A DNA stretch of 64,000 bases from Chrysomallon squamiferum. Taxonomy: Eukaryota > Mollusca > Gastropoda > Neomphalida > Peltospiridae. Both the position numbers and the translations under genes were made by a program. Location of the stretch: assembly GCA_012295275.1 (NCBI GenBank), contig CM022672.1, positions 4,858,443 to 4,922,442 on the forward strand, written 5' to 3'. Within the stretch, counting starts at the first letter, position 1. Every line of letters starts with the position of its first letter. The notes beneath the pieces were generated by a model that was given only the letters and a program-made list of their open reading frames with translations, had not been told where the DNA came from and searched no databases. This document shows positions 41,000 through 53,248 of this stretch, piece after piece.

Positions 41000-41641
41000 G
41001 AATTCCTATCCATCAGCAAGTGTTCCTCATTTTTATACATTATTATTATTAGTCATTGTTTACCCGTTTGTCTATTTATTATCTCTTATTATACATACTG
41101 ACCAATTAAATGTTTTATGGCTCTGGTTAACAAAGCAAAAACTTTTCTTTTTTTTAAATTGGTAAATGAAGCAGCAACTTTACATCATATATATATATAT
41201 ATATATATAACACTACTTACCCTAACACATAAAAATAGTGAGGCCACAGTTGGGAAGAACCATTTGTGTAGTGTCTGCCTGTCTCTCTCCTCTCTCTCAC
41301 TCTTATGTGTGTATATGTGTATATATGTATATATGTAGATAGACAGACAGATACACAAAATTGAATTTTAATATTAATTCATGAAAGGAATCTGGCACAA
41401 AGTTCTAAAACCACTGAATTCATCTTTCAAAAGTATTTTAATGACATCAGGGAAACAACTCTAAAATGTCGAAGTGTGCTTAATGTTTATGTTTGTAAAT
41501 GGATTAATATAAACATGCAAAATCTGGTTCAAACAAGAAATAATTTTATCAGTTTTGTTTAATATCTTACAAATAAAAGGCATTATTTTGTTAGTTGATA
41601 TGAACAAACAAGATGAGTTAGTTTAGATATTTTTCACAATT

Positions 41642-41647
41642 TTTATT
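41642..41647 (-). terminator. Possible poly(A) signal of BRF2
   Basis: AATAAA on the minus strand about 460 nt past the BRF2 stop, next to a 45-bp tandem repeat. It is plausible but unproven; AATAAA is common in such AT-rich DNA. Confidence 0.3.
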
Positions 41648-41670
41648 TGTTAGAGATTTACTGAAAAAAA

Positions 41671-41805
41671 GATTACTAAAAGTTCAAAATAAATCATAAT
41701 TTCTACAAATTAACAGATTACTAAAAGTTCAAAATAAATCATAATTTCTACAAATTAACAGATTACTAAAAGTTCAAAATAAACAATAATTTCTACAGTT
41801 TGTTA
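41671..41805 (+). repeat. 45-bp minisatellite, three copies
   Basis: Units start at 41671, 41716 and 41761 (gattactaaaagttcaaaat...). The third has small changes. It lies between chitin synthase B and BRF2, near the BRF2 3' end. Confidence 0.95.
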
Positions 41806-42107
41806 TTAATTTTATAACTACATCTCTCCTACCACATTTAAGTATTTATCACCCAGACACGTCATAGAAAAAGGAACTTGAACTGCATCAAATTTTTATA
41901 CCAATCATGTTAACAATTTCAACAAATTAAAAATGAAAAATTTAAAATTAGATAGAGATTTAAAGTCCTATATTAATGCATTATTAAGCTCCCTATGGTA
42001 TATTCTTTCTGTTTAATGTCCCTCATTAAAGCCTGTGATAATTTATAAATGGCACCGAGGAGTAAGAAAGGTGTTAACAATCCTAAATTTAATTTGCAAC
42101 TGATACT

Positions 42108-43232
42108 CTACTTGATAAATTGATCAATTTCACCTGCAAACTCAGATTCAGTTATTTCTGGTTTATCTAGAGATCCATGTAATTTTTTAAAGTTGTCAAC
42201 TTGCTTTTCACCTTCCAGAGTTTCTTTTAAAACCTGATCATCATTTCGGAACTTTTTGCGTGGTCTAAGTGAAAATACTCCTGTAACATTTTGTTCATCA
42301 CTTTCATCACCTTTAAACTGACCGAACGCCTGTTTCATTAAGCTTTGTTTGTATTCTAGTATCTCTTCAAGGTACCATGGAAGAATTTTCAAACTCAGCT
42401 CCTCCCCCAGCCATGGCAGACTTTTGCCCATTGCCAGAATCAGACGTCTAATTTGAATAAACACTCTCTGTTGAAATATCTTCTGTTTAGAAAAATTAAA
42501 CTTTTTGCAGTACGTCGCCGAGTCAGTTTTTGTTTCTCTTTTTATGTTGTGTGCTTGCCATGCAAAATATGAACACATAATCACCATGTTTTCCTTGTTG
42601 GATGATGAAAATGTTACCCACATTTTGTCACACAGTAACAACAAGCTCTGTGTTTGTTTCAGTAGAGTCTGGGGCAAATTATGGGAGGCAAAAACCTGAG
42701 CACAGATTTGGCCTATGGTGGGAGTTGCTACTGAAGGCACTTGTAGACATGACTTGGTTAGTTTGTAGGCTTTAGCAAACTGTACCAGAGAAATACCACT
42801 CACACGGACAATGTGACCAATGGTCACTGGGCAACTGTTCATCCTGGCCACAATATAAACACAACACGCAGCCATGGCCAGCTTAAGCTCCATGTGTCGA
42901 AAATGAACTTTTTCATTTTCATACAGCTCTCTGAAAGTGTCACATGTTTGTTCTGTCATAGCTTCACAGAAGTTCATACTTCTACACAAAGCTTTTATCT
43001 GCTGCAAGCACTGCATAAGACAAAAAGGATCAGATGCTTTTCGTTTCAAAGCCATGGTCAGTGCTTTTGAAGCTCCTCTGATGGGTTCAGCAACACATTC
43101 ATGATACTCTGATGTTAAGGTTACACCAGGTACCACATAGCCACACTCAGCACACACCCGGCAATCTTCAAGTCCATGGCTGTCCTCCACAACTGCATTC
43201 TCACCACACATGGGGCATTCAGTCTGAGACAT
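42108..43232 (-). CDS. BRF2: BRF2, TFIIB-related factor of Pol III (TFIIIB50)
   Basis: A single-exon gene of 374 residues. BRF2 replaces BRF1 in the TFIIIB complex at Pol III genes with upstream promoters such as U6 snRNA, acting in the nucleus with TBP, BDP1 and SNAPc. Seen: an N-terminal zinc ribbon with Cys at 6, 9, 24, 27 and 30 (CPMC ... CRVCAEC), then two cyclin-like repeats (about 60-150 and 155-270, with LAMAACCVYIVAR and WLGEELSLKILPWYL). The acidic end (ITESEFAGEIDQFIK) resembles the conserved C-terminal acidic motif of vertebrate BRF2. The start is the ATG at 43232. The two codons before it are GTG AAA, and GTG would be an unlikely eukaryotic start. No introns are visible. It is a little shorter than the human protein (419 aa). 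It ends about 1.5 kb from chitin synthase B in convergent orientation. Confidence 0.88.
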   Translation of the reverse strand: MSQTECPMCGENAVVEDSHGLEDCRVCAECGYVVPGVTLTSEYHECVAEPIRGASKALTMALKRKASDPFCLMQCLQQIKALCRSMNFCEAMTEQTCDTFRELYENEKVHFRHMELKLAMAACCVYIVARMNSCPVTIGHIVRVSGISLVQFAKAYKLTKSCLQVPSVATPTIGQICAQVFASHNLPQTLLKQTQSLLLLCDKMWVTFSSSNKENMVIMCSYFAWQAHNIKRETKTDSATYCKKFNFSKQKIFQQRVFIQIRRLILAMGKSLPWLGEELSLKILPWYLEEILEYKQSLMKQAFGQFKGDESDEQNVTGVFSLRPRKKFRNDDQVLKETLEGEKQVDNFKKLHGSLDKPEITESEFAGEIDQFIK

Positions 43233-43475
43233 TTTCACTTATTTTACAAACAGCTGCTTCCTAAAAAAAAAAATAATTAATTAATTAATTAATTAATTTA
43301 ATAACAATAATAATAAATAAATACTTATGATGATGATGATAATAATAATAATAACAAAATAAAAATAACAAATTGTTGATTTAACAAAAATAACAAATGA
43401 TTTATTATTATAACCCTTCATTTCAACAAACTTGATATTTAGTGGACTGTAAAGTTTAAAAAATTAAGTTGTAAT

Positions 43476-43522
<47 letters not shown>

Positions 43523-44830
43523 TTAACAAACGTCTGATATCCCATCAAAAAATTGTTGATTTATGATTTATGATTATAATAAAATGACACTAATGACACA
43601 CTGACAGTGAAGTGATACTGATACAAAGTGATAGTGATAGTACTGTAAAGTTTAACTATTAAATGATAAGTCTACTGTACATAAATTCAGTTTCTGTCGA
43701 CTTCTCCTTCCTCTGCAATACTTAATTCATTTTTCTAACGAAATAACTAATAATTTCTCAATGGTGCCTTTTAATATATTTGTCCTGGATGATATTTTAT
43801 ACCGACGAACAAAATTCTTTTCGCGATTTGTTTTCCTTGATTATATTTGAACGAGACTATGGGAATAGCAAATGTTCGGCTGTTTCCGTAGTTTTCCATA
43901 TCAACTTCCTGTTACCGCTCGGGTTCAATCAAAATAGGCGGTAGAATTTAACAATAATTTCACACTTTTAAATAATCATGAACTCTAAACAAACCTTCTC
44001 CGTATAGCACTGTTGGCCAGAAACCGAAAAGGTTCTTTTTTATTTATATTTTATACGAATTTAACTATTTTCAAATTAGGTCTTAGGTGTCTGATTCATG
44101 TTTGTCACGATACGTCGATGCCATTGCATTGGCATTTTCATGTTGCCGTCTGACATAATATAAACTATAATAAAGTTAATTATAAAATAATATAATAATT
44201 AACTATATTTAAGCCAGTTAGCATTAAATTTCTTTTAAAATTATAATTACAGTTTTTCAATCGAAAACAATTCTGAATTTGGAATACGTGGATAATAATC
44301 AAGTACATCAGACTTGAAACTGATGAATGAAATTCAAATTGAAAAGATTTAGAAAGACGATAATAAATATCCACTGCGTTGGGATTATATACGGTGATTA
44401 GCATCATCATAAGAGGTTGAAATTTAAATAATGAGCATCTAATTAGGAAAAAAAAAAAAAATGAATATAAGTATTAAACTATTATTATTAACAGTTACAG
44501 TGTTATTTGGTTACAAGGTTATTTTAATATTTATAATACGAATTTCATTTCTTTTCTGAAAATGCGAAGTGTTTTTGTTTGTTTCCTTCTTGTTGTTATT
44601 TTTCATTACTTTGTTTATAGTTTATTAATAACTGTTGGTCTGTTAGATTGACCCTCGTTTTCAACTTGTTCTGATACTGCAATATTTGAAATTCTGAATA
44701 TACAAACATGGAATTGAATTGAAACTTTGCAGGGCCTAAATTATAATGTTAATTAGATCTTACCAAGTAATAATAACTGTAGAGAAAGATGATGAGGATA
44801 ATCAATGCTTTGCTCTTTAGAAGAATATAT

Positions 44831-44877
<47 letters not shown>

Positions 44878-45153
44878 TTGGCATAATATTAATTTCCTTT
44901 CAAACAATGTCATGTTTCTCCAGAATGATTCACTGGTTGCTAAGAAATAAACCTTGACTGTCTAATGATAGATAGCAAAAAAAAAAAAACAACTAATATG
45001 ATGCTAGAAATATTTGGAGTTACAACATAATCTGATAATTTTAGTTTGTTTTAGATGATTTGACACACAAAGATGATCAAATATACATATTGAAACTTAA
45101 CATTTAACATTATTGGTTTGTAAAGATACTAATGCTATGTCATTTTGTTATAG
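43233..45153. other. Spacer between BRF2 and the coiled-coil gene
   Basis: This divergent intergenic region probably holds the BRF2 promoter and the first exon of the coiled-coil gene. I could not identify that exon. It contains (AAT)n at 43470-43520 and (TTTA)n at 44828-44880. A less AT-rich patch at about 43690-44160 would be the place to look for a start. Confidence 0.4.
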
Positions 45154-46086
45154 TTGTGTTTTAGCTCAAGGCAGACTTGTTACTGATCCATCCCTTAAGC
45201 CTGCTTTACATCACGTTCTAAAAGAAAATGAAGGAGATGGTAAATTATTTGGTGGTGGGTTTTTTTAAGTTTACTAATGATAAATGTTTGTGTGTGTGTG
45301 TGTGTGTATGTGTGTGTGAGTATTCATACATAGAGTTTACATTTGGTTTTTTTGTTTGTTTTTATAAACATTATTTTATTATGTATTATAAGAGATGAAT
45401 GCAGTAATGTCAATGTCAGACATTTTCTTTTCTTCTCCTTTTTTTATTTTTGAGGAAAAGTTGCCTTTTGGGATCACAGTTTTTGTGTGTATGTGTGAAC
45501 ACATTCAAACTTACACATGTTAATCAACTTAGTTAAAAACTGCTTTCAGAATTTTAAATTTAAAAATGTTTATCAGTAAAATAAGGTTTTTGCTTTCTTT
45601 ATCAGTTATATTGTTTTTATTGCTGATTTTCTTTTCTTCTTTAAAAAGTTTTTGGAAATATATTAACAGGTGCAAATGTTTTTTCAAAGCATGATTCAGC
45701 TGCCACTCCACAAAAGTAAGATTTTTGGTTTTATGTGTATTATTATTAAAACCAAAATTTTAAATAAACAAAATGATTATGCCCTACCAATAATAATAAG
45801 TTAATCTATAGCATCATCTGATAATACTGGTTCAAGAAGGTTTGAAAATTAATTGCTGATAACACTAAATGTTTCTTTAACAATTAATCATTGATAATAT
45901 TGATCCTGAACATTTATAAATGACTGATAATACAGCCTGTACATTAAACAAATCTTCATTGTGCAGGCAGAGATGCAAGAGTTGGGGGACTTGGTTGAGG
46001 ACAAGCGAAAACAAATTGTCCAGCTGAGAAAAGATGCAGATAGGCTGAAACACAACATTAAACTGGACACGCAACTGCAACTTCAG
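45154..46086 (+). CDS. Unrecognised coiled-coil protein, partial (three exons)
   Basis: Three exons join in consistent phases: 45154-45239 (in phase 2, out phase 1), 45670-45715 (out phase 2) and 45936-46086 (out phase 0). The products contain QGRLVTDPSLKPALHH, then ANVFSKHDSAAT, then a heptad-like helix including MQELGDLVEDKRKQIVQLRK. The last stretch has the charged spacing of a coiled coil. The first exon with a start codon was not found. The third exon either continues through a GTTTGT donor or ends at TAG 46099-46101. It does not join the NHLRC2 exon at 46448 in frame, so it is treated as a separate gene. BRF2 lies upstream in divergent orientation. I do not recognise the family. Confidence 0.5.
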
Positions 46087-46447
46087 GTTTGTCTGTGTTA
46101 GCTGTTCAGTGGTAAAAAACTAGCTTGCTTTGTGGTCAGTAGAGGATTAATAACAACCAGTGGTCAATTAAGCTAAATTCCATCTCTGCCAACATCATAA
46201 GCTGTGTTATGTGCTATTGATATTGGTAGAAAGTAGATGAAAAATCTCTTGCTTACAAAGAAACGTAATGGGTTTTCACTGAAGAACACATGTATATAAA
46301 AGGTTTTAGTGTGTATTGTTCCTGCTAGACTTAAGTATAAATTAGATTGCGCATAACCTCATCCTTCTGAAAGAAATGTTGACCACCTTCTAAATCGATA
46401 ATAATAGCAATAAATTAATAATAACTCATTTTTGTATATTTCCTCAG

Positions 46448-49400
46448 ACACTTCAAAACTAAGACTTTGCATCAGATTTGCTGGCTCTGGCCTGAAGGAG
46501 AATCGAAACAACAGCTATCCACAGAAAGCTGGCTTTGCTCAACCATCTGGTTTGGATTTTTCTCCCAAGTCTTTTCTTAACATCTTATTCATTGCTGATG
46601 CTGAGAGTTCAAGCATCCGACAAATCCTTCTGAAGGATGGAACAGTCAAAGGATTGATTGGAGGAGAACAAGATCCAAATGTAAAATTTTATTTGTTATT
46701 TTTATTATTAAAAATGATTATTCAGGTTGAACGTCAGAAATCTGATACTCCATGGTCTGGCTCATTTTAAATCTGCTGCCATTAGTTTGTAGGTCTGTCA
46801 ACCTGTATTTACACAGTAGTCAAATATATTGATACGTCCATGGTCATTTCTGATATTTAACCAGATTCTAGCCCTTTGTGATGTAGTCAAAAAGACCAGA
46901 GTGTGTGTGGAGTGAGCTGACAAACACTCTGTTTACATTGGTTTCAGTTATTGTGGGCAGGCATTGGCCAGGTTCCATAATTGCTTGATTTCAGAGGTTC
47001 AGTCTGTGTAAGTGATTCTAATGGTGGACTGATATTTTGAGTAAGATCCATGTGTAGAATTTTTTAATAGTAAGGCTCTTTACATAAATTTGTCACACAA
47101 GCTGCTGGTTACTAAAGGTGCTTTTTAAAGCATAACATTTTCTGTTTCACTGTTACTGTTGATTCCACAGTTTGAGTCAGTGTTAATTCATACATGGTGT
47201 TAAGATTCTTACATTTTTATTCAGTGTGTCTGTGGCTGTAATTTTAAAGTTCTGAGACAGACTGACAGTTTAATGAGTTTTATACTGAAATTAGTATTTA
47301 TATTTTCTTAAATTGTAGATCATTTACAAATACTGTTTTATTTGAATTCAGTTTCGAAGTAGGTTTTTTCTATGTTAACAGTTAAACATGAATGCAGTAG
47401 TTCAATAAATGATTTACTTCTATCTGACAAGCAGCTGTAAAGAACTGTGTGCTTCTGTGTAACTTTTAGCCAGTTTCATTTAGCAAGATGTGCATTCATC
47501 CTTGGAGAAATAAGTAGAATACAGGCTCACAAACCAGTAAAATATTGTATTTTATACAAATTTATTTCTTTTTCGTCTTACCAAAAACCGTGTTATGTGC
47601 TTTTCTCTGTGCAAAAAGCTGCATACAAAAAGCTTTTACCTCCAATCAAAAAAGTATACCTTGTTGTATGACCATCTACTATGTCTACAGATATGATTTC
47701 TAGTATAATTTTTAAAATAAGTAATGTGTGTCGTTAAATAAAATATTTATTTTCTTGTATCTTTGTAGAATCTGCTTGCTTTTGGTGATAAAGATGGAGT
47801 TGGAGTTGAAGCCAAATTACAGCATCTTTTGGGTGTGTCTCTCCTCTCCCCAGAAGGACCTCTCCTAGTAGCAGATTCTTACAACCACAAGGTGTATTGT
47901 GTTCTGTTTAACATGTTTATGTTCAGTGATGGTTCAGGAATGTCTGTTATAGGTACAATAGCTGAGTGTCTGTTATTTTGATATCTTTTGGACTTTTAAA
48001 AAAAAAAAAAATCTACTAGATACAAATAAAATATATCTGCTAAGCAAACAGCAAATGAGCTTCTGAGAACCTTTGAAAAAAATAAAATGATTATATGTTT
48101 ACAAGCATTTTATCATATTAATTATGTTTATTTTTCAAGCTGAAATCTGTAGATTTGACAAGCAAACAGTGCTCTACAGTCATTGGTTGTGGGTTGCCAG
48201 GTAACCGATTGAGTGACAATCTATTGGAGGTGGAGCTAAATGAGCCAGGTGGAGTTTGTGTCAATCAAAAAAACCCAACTTGTTTATATAGCAGATACTA
48301 ATAATCACTCTATCAAAGTATTTGATCTCACTGCAAGAACAATATGTGAGGTAAGAAAGTTAATCAGATGTAATTATTAGACAAGCTCATAAATGTAAAT
48401 TAATTAGAAAACATTTTTGAAGTATTGTATTCTTCAGTCTTTAGAAATACACACACACACATAAATAATAAATTTATATTTTAAAAAAGAGTGATAATTT
48501 TCTTGCAACAATATTTTAATTATTGTTTTTAATAGTAGTTGTTTGAGATTTTTTCTTTTGTAAACAATATTGTTTTCACATTTGTGCCTTGCTATAACTC
48601 AATCCCTTTACTATGGTCTTTGTTTAATTTTTAAAAAAAGTAAAAGGTATGACATAAAATGTGAAAATATTATTTTATCATCATCATCATCATCATAACC
48701 ATTCATATAATTATACTATTTCTTTGTTTCCTACAAAGTTTCCAGTGATTTTTGCAAATGCTACTGAAGAAAAGAAAAGTCGAGAGTTAGCTGTAAAAGC
48801 TGACAGGACACTCGACTCAGTGAGTGTGAACTCAGACTGCAAGCTTTCTGTTGAGCTGATCATACATCTGAGTCACAGTGAACATCTGAACGAGGAGGCA
48901 CCCAATTCATGGAGGATTATTTTCACAGGTTTTTTGTTTTAAATATGTCATTTTTCTGGCCAAGCTACATTTCACTTTAATCCAGTTGTTGAGAGGGACA
49001 AGTTTATTACTCGCATGTTTCCAGTTCCACCCACTGACCTCTTATTAGGCTTATCAAAGGCTGCCGTTTGTGATTTCAGTATATGGGAAAGTGCATTATT
49101 GTCAAAAAAATGTTCCTATTCATTGAACTTTTTCTTTCTTTTTTGCTTGTAGTACAGCCATGAATGAAATTAGTATTTTTGGTCTCATTATCTGTATTAC
49201 TTCATAACCATATGTATGATGCAGTTATAATTATCAGTAAAAAAATTGTCAAGGACGTCATTAAAATATGTCTTCCAAGAAAATCAGGATTGTTGCTTGT
49301 TACAGAGATTTGCATTCTCAAGCTAATGATCTGGTTTCATTTCATGGTAGTTAAGAAAACCTCATCAATGTTTCTATCTATCTCTTAAAAACTCTTGAAT

Positions 49401-49720
49401 TATTTTCAAATAATACATGAATTTTTAAATATATATATATATATATATATTTTTTTTAATTTGAAGATCATTTGGGGAAGAAGACAATAAAGAGTGGAAG
49501 TTTGACTGCCAGCCACAGACAGACCGTCACAGAGATCATGATTCCACAGACACTGGATGAAGTGAAGATGTCAGTGACGCTGGTGTTGCAGTTGTTTGTC
49601 TGCAAAGACGATCAGACGTGTACAGTGAGGACTGCAGCCGTTGAACAACCGTTAAACATTGTGCAGAGCGAATCAGGCAAATCTGGTCTGATGTTTGAAG
49701 TGAACACAGCTAATCTGTGA
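46448..49720 (+). CDS. NHLRC2: NHLRC2, C-terminal part, frameshifted
   Basis: Exons 46448-46680, 47769-47891, 48140-48350, 48739-48928 and 49467-49720 (stop TGA), about 336 residues. Seen: [20 protein letters not shown] and LVADSYNHK, which match the NHL beta-propeller of NHLRC2 closely. They are followed by a second NHL-type [12 protein letters not shown] and a C-terminal beta-rich domain ending FEVNTANL. The human protein is 726 residues: an N-terminal thioredoxin-like domain, the NHL propeller, and this C-domain. The thioredoxin part and the first propeller blades are absent from the window, and the first exon enters in phase 1 with no partner. Exon 48140-48350 has 211 nt. Its A run at 48267-48273 has seven bases where six would keep the frame, so [10 protein letters not shown] and YIADTNNH lie in different frames. 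It is either a 5'-truncated pseudogene or an assembly/sequencing fault. Confidence 0.8.
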
Positions 49721-49839
49721 TGTTGTGTGCCTTGGAATGTGCATTACTTTCTGAATGTGTGTGAGAAACTAGAATAAATTAGAGAGAGAGAAGAGAGAAA
49801 GAGATGTATGAGTGAGTCAAGACAGTCAGACAGACAGAC

Positions 49840-49870
<31 letters not shown>

Positions 49871-49957
49871 GTTTGCCTGATTTTGATTGATTGAGAGATT
49901 GATTTTTCATTGCAAGTATGCTGATTTTTTAATATGACTGAAATCTCTCCCAGTTAC

Positions 49958-49963
49958 AATAAA
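49958..49963 (+). terminator. Poly(A) signal of NHLRC2
   Basis: AATAAA about 240 nt after the NHLRC2 stop, past a short GA/GACA repeat. Its presence suggests a normal 3' end is retained. Confidence 0.6.
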
Positions 49964-51404
49964 GTCTTGGATGCCTATTAGTTCATACAGAAGAATGTTA
50001 CATCACTGGTATATTATGCTTTATTATGTTGTATTGTAATAAGATATAATAATAATATCATTAATGTTTTTGTTTTGTGTGTTATGTATAATAAGATTAA
50101 AAATAACAGTTGGATTTTTTTTCATAATAACTAATTTGATATACAGAGTCTCTATGGCACAACAGTGCAGATGATAAACAGCACTGTCCTATATTCTTTT
50201 GCAGCCAAAACACCAATGTGTATCGAAGTCCATTAAGTGATAGTGAAAAGGTTATTTAATTGCTTGGGTTGTTTTTTTTAAACCAAAGACTCAGTCTGAT
50301 TATGACATTTCTATTTTGCTTTAGATTAAGTTTATATTTATCCGTTCAGATAAACTGAGATAACTGTAGATCAAAAGATAATCTTTTCACAAAATACTTA
50401 TAAAAACTAAATTTAATATAAAAAATATTATATTAATTATATGATTGTTTCCTAGTATACTGTACAACGTTTGAAACGCATCGCAGAATCAGTAATGGTA
50501 AATAAGTACTGATGGCTTGAATGATTGATTTGTCTTTGACCAGACGAACGTGTACACTGTATTTGAATTAAATCTCCGTTTGATGATTACGAGAAAAAAA
50601 CAACTTATCAAATTTTAATTAATATCCAGAAAATGTAGCAAACAGTTTTAAAACTGGCGTTAGTGTATAAAGGCCCTGTATAAAAACAAAATACAAAATC
50701 TTATCGACAGCCATGCTTAACTTTTCTATCGCAGTATCCATGTATGTCGCTTGGGTATTATGTGTTAGACTCCCATATATAAATTATGAAATAGTAATAT
50801 CACAGACAGGTAACACTGAAACACGAGGTGTGCCCCCTTCAGTAACAGATATACAGCACAGCTTTAACAGGTAATAACTGTCAGTGCAATGTTTAATATC
50901 ACATTGGACGACTTTGTTTATTTCAGTGACTCTCCGTCTTGACATGCTCCATTTTGTATTTGTCATATATTAGATAAAAAGTAACAACACGAAGTAATTT
51001 AAAAGAGAAAAAATTATGTTGTGTTTCGTCAAACACTATCTGGGCACTCTACCAGTCGGCCTAGGGCTCTAACGGGTGGAGTATAGTTTGGCGATGATTT
51101 CATTGTATCTTTAATAACAGGCGTGGAAATAACGTTTAAGAAAAGAGGGCGTAGCATAGACTTTGTGATTACGAAAGAAAAAACAGTTAAGAAGATAAGT
51201 TGGTAAAATAAATAAATAAGAAGAATTAAGCAAGCAAAAGGTACCACTGTAGCTACACTGGTCTAACTTTTCGTTTGGATAATCGCCTATGATTATTTAT
51301 TGCTCATTTGAAAAATAAAAAATAAAATAAAAAATAAAAATAATAATAATAATGATGATGATAATAATAAACTATATCATGTTTTGCATGTTAAATTATT
51401 TCAG
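49964..51404. other. Intergenic, nothing recognised
   Basis: Unique AT-rich sequence between the NHLRC2 3' end and the orphan exon. The short frames present have no support. Confidence 0.5.
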
Positions 51405-51582
51405 CACACGGTTCTTGTCATCAGAACATAATGTGCTTGACGATGTTGAGAAAAAAGCCAGGAAGGTGCATGATGGTAATCCACAATGGCGGCCAGGTTT
51501 TGACAGACGAATGGGAACCCTACTCTCAGCCAGTCAGAGTTTCATGCGAGTGTCGCATAGACAAAAGATCGCCATTCGCTAG
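51405..51582 (+). CDS. Orphan terminal-exon candidate
   Basis: After an acceptor (ttatttcag) 59 codons run to TAG in phase 2. The product is basic and includes LDDVEKKARKVHDGNPQWRP and ends SHRQKIAIR. Codon use is balanced and GC content exceeds the flanks, unlike the repeat-derived frames nearby. An AATAAA at 51841-51846 could end the transcript. No upstream exon was identified, and the phase does not fit NHLRC2. Function unknown. Confidence 0.4.
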
Positions 51583-52304
51583 ATATCTGAATCCGAGCTA
51601 GATGGGTGTATGAGGAATGGGGTAGGGTGTGTGTGTGTGTGTGTGTGTGTTTAAGACTGAACGTAAACTAAGGTTTCTTTTTTTTTTTTTTTTTTCGTTA
51701 CCTTTTTCATTTTTTCCTTTATTATTCTTTTTTAACGTGCACTCCCATGTAAAATGGGATGCAGAGACAGGTGTTGCAACGGGAAATACAGCAAAGTATT
51801 TGTTCAGTAATCCATACAGCACCGTGTACAGAAATGCAGTAATAAACAATACACATATATACATATATAATAATTGTTTTCTTTAAGTTTGCACGCACAG
51901 ACAGAAAAGCAAATACTACAGCCTTTAATATTTAATTATTTTTATGGCACTGACTGGACCGGGAAATATTTTATGATCTTTGTATAATGCGAATGAAAAG
52001 ATACTTACCTACTACTGTTATTCAAATATTATAAAAACTGACGAGAATGTTTTAGCTGCAGTGAAAAAACCCCACCCAAAAACAAAAGCTTGTGAAAAGC
52101 GTTATATAAAAATAAATGGTTAATAAATATTGCACTGAATGTTTTTTTTTTTGTTTTTTTCAGATAAGACCATCACTTAGTTCAGAAAGTTAAACAACTG
52201 TATTTGGTTACTAAAATCTTATAATGAAAACCCTGAAACATTTATATATTATAATAACATTAGATCTAATATCAACAACAACAACAACAACATAATAATA
52301 AAAA

Positions 52305-52360
<56 letters not shown>

Positions 52361-52510
52361 CAACAACAACAACAACAACAACAATAATAAATTAATAAAA
52401 CAAAAACAAAATACGAATCCATTTTTACATGTTTTTTTTTATTAAACTATTATATAGTTATAATTTAATGATTATTACTCTTATTATAAAATAATAATAA
52501 CAACAACAAC

Positions 52511-52579
<69 letters not shown>

Positions 52580-53248
52580 CTCTCACTAAAAAATTAATAC
52601 TTATAGCACTAAAATAAAAAATATCCTCCAAAATGTGAATGAAAATTAATGCATAATTCTCAATGTTGATAGACACACAGCCAACATGCCCAGAAATATT
52701 AACTGGCGGAAGACTGGCCACATCCTGTTTCAACAGGCGGAAGTTCAGGCATGCATAAATTATTATAATATCTATCATAAATTAAATGAGGTGAAAGTCA
52801 ACGCTATAACGTTCAGTCGGAGAAAACTGTTGTGCAGTATGTCTTGTGATGACTAAAAGTTAGTTTCACAGCGTCAGAGCTGTTTGAAACATAAATGTTT
52901 TATTTTTATTTTAGACGCCGAAGATGCACATATGTCCAGATAACTGCTTTAGTCTCATGATCTTCAGTTATTTATGATCTGAATTTGTATGTTTGCATGA
53001 ATGTGAATATACGTCTATGTGCATGTAAATCTGTATGTATGTATAATTATATTCATGAATGTATGTATGTATGTATGTATGTAAGTATGTATGCATGCAT
53101 GTATATATGTATGTATTTATGTATTTATGTATTATAAGCGAGCGCCTGTGTGTATATGAATATGAATTGAATATTTTTATGTGATTATATATATCAACTT
53201 GTCTATGAAATTAATTCTTTGGTATCTAAGAAACTGTCATAAAGCTAT
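51583..53248. other. Intergenic, mostly simple repeats
   Basis: Holds a possible poly(A) signal at 51841 for the orphan exon, the AAT/AAC arrays, and tatg repeats at about 53040-53130. No gene was recognised. Confidence 0.5.
52297..52577 (+). repeat. (AAT)n/(AAC)n trinucleotide blocks
   Basis: Two long triplet arrays (about 52297-52390 and 52492-52577) downstream of the 679-residue gene. No gene here. Confidence 0.95.

Noticed and set aside
43233-43238. BRF2 starting two codons earlier
   Set aside because: The upstream codon is GTG on the minus strand. The ATG at 43232 followed by SQTECPMC is the natural start.
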